Source of the DNA: Methylococcus sp. Mc7
Lineage (GTDB): Bacteria > Pseudomonadota > Gammaproteobacteria > Methylococcales > Methylococcaceae
DNA: 64,000 nucleotides
Assembly: GCF_019285515.1 (NCBI RefSeq)
Contig: NZ_CP079095.1
Span: forward strand, 3,194,501-3,258,500
Reading direction: 5' to 3'
Numbering within the stretch: the stretch's first letter is position 1; every line of letters starts with the position of its first letter. The position numbers were made by a program, and so were the translations under genes. The notes beneath the pieces were generated by a model that was not told the DNA's origin, made no database searches, and saw only the letters and a list, made by a program, of their open reading frames with translations. Shown here piece after piece: positions 62,334 through 64,000 of this stretch.

Positions 62334-63005
62334 CTAAATAGGGTGTCTCCGATTAAGAACATTGGGCAAAATGCTGAAAACGACGGGGACGATCCCATAT
62401 AATATCAGCGTCACTTTTGTGCTGATAAGCGAAAAACCGATAGCGAAGGCATAAATTCCGATGGGGATAGCGATTAGCTTTGCTACAGCGTTTACACGGA
62501 ATGGATCAAGCTCCGGTGCAATTAATCGATGGTTGTTGGTGGCATATCTCCACATCATAAGCAGCAGCAGCCTTGTCACAACAACATTTACACCGTAGAT
62601 GACAACGGCAAGCTCCTGATCGCCATACTCACCGATAAGTGCTGTTGGGAACGGCACGAACGTCACTGATGACAGGAAAAATATATTTAGCCACAGCAAC
62701 GTTCTGTCCGAGCGCTCGACATGATGAAACACATGATGGTGCGCAACCCAATATACCCCCACAATGATAAAGCTGAGTGCATAGCTCAGCAATTTGGGTG
62801 ATAGTTCGATCAGACGTGGTCCTAATTGGTCAGCTACCAGGTCGTCAGCAATTTGAGGCACTTTAAGGTCAATGACCAACAAGGTGATGACAATGGCAAA
62901 TACCCCATCGCTGAATGCTTCGATCCGCCCGGTGGTAAGCCCGCTGAGCGAATATTCAGCTATCTTCTGTGGTTCTTGGGAGTGAGGCATCTTGGGATAT
63001 TCCAT
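62334..63005 (-). CDS. TMEM175-like potassium channel family protein (DUF1211)
   Basis: A 223-residue membrane protein with six helices. The first helix carries R-I-E-A-F-S-D-G-V-F-A-I-V-I-T, the F-S-D filter signature of the bacterial TMEM175/DUF1211 family; bacterial relatives form tetrameric K+-permeable channels. A second start at 62990 is possible. GC content is low like its neighbour at 61351-61953. Confidence 0.85.
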   Translation of the reverse strand: MEYPKMPHSQEPQKIAEYSLSGLTTGRIEAFSDGVFAIVITLLVIDLKVPQIADDLVADQLGPRLIELSPKLLSYALSFIIVGVYWVAHHHVFHHVERSDRTLLWLNIFFLSSVTFVPFPTALIGEYGDQELAVVIYGVNVVVTRLLLLMMWRYATNNHRLIAPELDPFRVNAVAKLIAIPIGIYAFAIGFSLISTKVTLILYGIVPVVFSILPNVLNRRHPI

Positions 63006-63129
63006 TCCAATCTACATTTTACTTTAAGCATTTCAAGAGGTTCGGAAAAATATTAAGACACTGCTGCCAGGTAGGAAAATTGACCGAGTATCCAGCCTCC
63101 CCAAACTACGCCGGCGATCAGCGCCGATT

Positions 63130-63787
63130 CTAGCACCTACGCCACGGGCGTTTCGCTTGTCCTTCATAACAAATCATATTGCACGGTAACGGGAACAACG
63201 CGCCTTCCGGCTGTTCGGCCGCGTCGATGAAGCAGGGAAGCATTCCAGCCAGGAAAGTTGGAAACATAAAAAGATAATATTCGCGCGGAGAAAAACCCAT
63301 GTCGGCAGCCAGGGCGGCGGCGACACCGCCGTAGTTCAAATACAGCCGCGTGCGGCAGGCGAGCAGCACCTGCTCGGCTGCAAAGGCCAATCGCAGATAG
63401 GAACCATCGGCCAAGCCGAGTTCGCGGGCCAGTGACAAGATGGGGACCAGGCGCTCGTCTGCGCTGGTCAGCGGCCGGCCGTAGCCGCCGATGCGGCGGC
63501 ATTCGGCCAGCTCCCTACGGCAATACTCCTCCATGGAACCGCCCGAATCCACATGCCGTCGCAGCCGCATTAAAAAGTCGATGGTCCGGATACCGATGCC
63601 GTGCCCGTAGATCGATGCCTCGGAAACGGCCAACGCTGCCGCCACCCCGAGCGTTCCTGTGCTGCGGGCACTGCCGGCCAGGGCGGCGATCCGGTTGTTC
63701 CAGATACGGGCGTCCGGGTAGCTCGTGTAAATCCACAGCCCCTCCATGAGGCGCAACTGCTCCGGCGAGAAACGCCGCCCCGTGATG
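63130..63787 (-). pseudogene. Citrate-synthase-fold protein, C-terminal part, 5' end cut by an insertion element
   Basis: The frame runs from the stop at 63130 up to the element boundary at 63787 (219 codons); the N-terminus lies beyond the element or is lost. It resembles the C-terminal half of the citrate synthase/citryl-CoA lyase fold: G-Y-G-R-P-L-T-S-A-D-E-R-L at the place of the G-F-G-H-R-V-Y-x-x-x-D-P-R-A motif, and a terminal P-x-x-x-x-C-Y-E-G-Q. The catalytic His of the motif is Arg here, so citrate-forming activity is doubtful. Family is inferred by pattern only. Confidence 0.5.
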
Positions 63788-64000
63788 GTAAGCGTCCGGC
63801 CGAGCGCATTCTTTCGCGGCCTTAGCGCGAGGCACAGTATCGCCGGATTCCTACAGAGGAGGATATGGCGATGACGAGGCAAGAGCGTGAAGTTTTTGGC
63901 TGGGGCTGTTGGAACAGCAGGCGGCGAGCGGATTGTCGGCGCGGGCTTGGTGCGTTCAAAAGGCGATTGGCTATGCGACGTTCATGTACTGGCGCCGGCG
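63788..64000 (+). mobile_element. IS66-type insertion sequence, left end, runs off the window
   Basis: The element starts at GTAAGCGTCCGGCC (63788), the GTAAGCG terminus usual for IS66 elements, and carries a reading frame with IS66 accessory-protein features 77 bases inside. The right end and target duplication are outside the window; IS66 elements make 8-base duplications, which would be CCGTGATG (63780-63787). Confidence 0.65.
63865..64000 (+). pseudogene. IS66 accessory protein TnpA, frameshifted and partial
   Basis: GAGGAGG precedes the ATG at 63865. After M-A-M-T-R-Q-E-R-E-V-F the family sequence continues only in another frame: W-L-G-L-L-E-Q-Q-A-A-S-G-L-S-A-R-A-W-C, then I-G-Y-A-T-F-M-Y-W-R-R, the W-R-R hallmark of this family. 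The shift falls in a run of five T at about 63893-63897; one more T would restore a continuous frame. It could be decay, a sequencing error or programmed slippage. Confidence 0.6.

Noticed and set aside
62081-62398. 105-codon minus-strand frame beyond the TMEM175-like gene
   Set aside because: It overlaps the channel gene's end in another frame and shows no recognisable feature.

Overview
The window is about 64 kb of GC-rich gammaproteobacterial chromosome. Gene order and protein similarity fit a Methylococcus-like methanotroph, but that placement is inference; no methane oxidation gene lies in the window. Most of it is conserved housekeeping sequence in tight operons, many of them with NTGA start/stop overlaps.

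Layout. 1-2466 (minus): the start of a membrane transporter, a SoxC-like molybdenum sulfite/sulfane dehydrogenase with a small one-heme cytochrome, and a coiled-coil membrane protein. 2609-7975 (plus): a DUF2232-type membrane protein, a rhomboid protease and glycolate oxidase glcDEF. 7980-8374: an inverted-repeat-bounded, gene-free patch. 8412-12851 (minus): a nucleoside deaminase, then four genes (GT2 glycosyltransferase, acyltransferase, chorismatase, flavin halogenase-like oxidoreductase) resembling part of a xanthomonadin/aryl-polyene cluster. 12852-14088: a repeat-rich, gene-free region. 14089-21286: a lipoprotein, a transposase remnant, dapC-dapD, a secreted unknown, tatABC, an SAM-hydrolase-like protein and a NodIJ-type ABC exporter. 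21293-28005: hrpA, with rne convergent to it. 28662-31269: rluC, an S49 peptidase and a Nudix hydrolase. 31285-37994: glycogen metabolism (glgA-glgB divergent from glgC, then malQ). 38006-49188: nadB divergent from rpoE-rseABC-degP-lepA-lepB-DUF4845-rnc-era-recO. 49368-55177: an unknown membrane protein, then miaB-phoH-ybeY-corC-lnt. 55186-56278: a coiled-coil gene and an orphan ParA. 56395-60844: leuS-lptE-holA and a small acidic protein. 60845 to the end: repeats, a secreted unknown, a TMEM175-like channel in AT-richer DNA, and a citrate-synthase-like gene cut by an IS66-type element that runs off the right edge.

Envelope functions dominate the middle: the sigma-E stress system (rpoE, rseABC, degP), signal peptidase, Lnt, LptE and Tat export. 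The accessory signals of interest are the partial aryl-polyene-like cluster, a family of short palindromic repeats (one copy translated in frame inside leuS), the orphan ParA and the IS66-interrupted gene. No tRNA, rRNA or CRISPR array was recognised.
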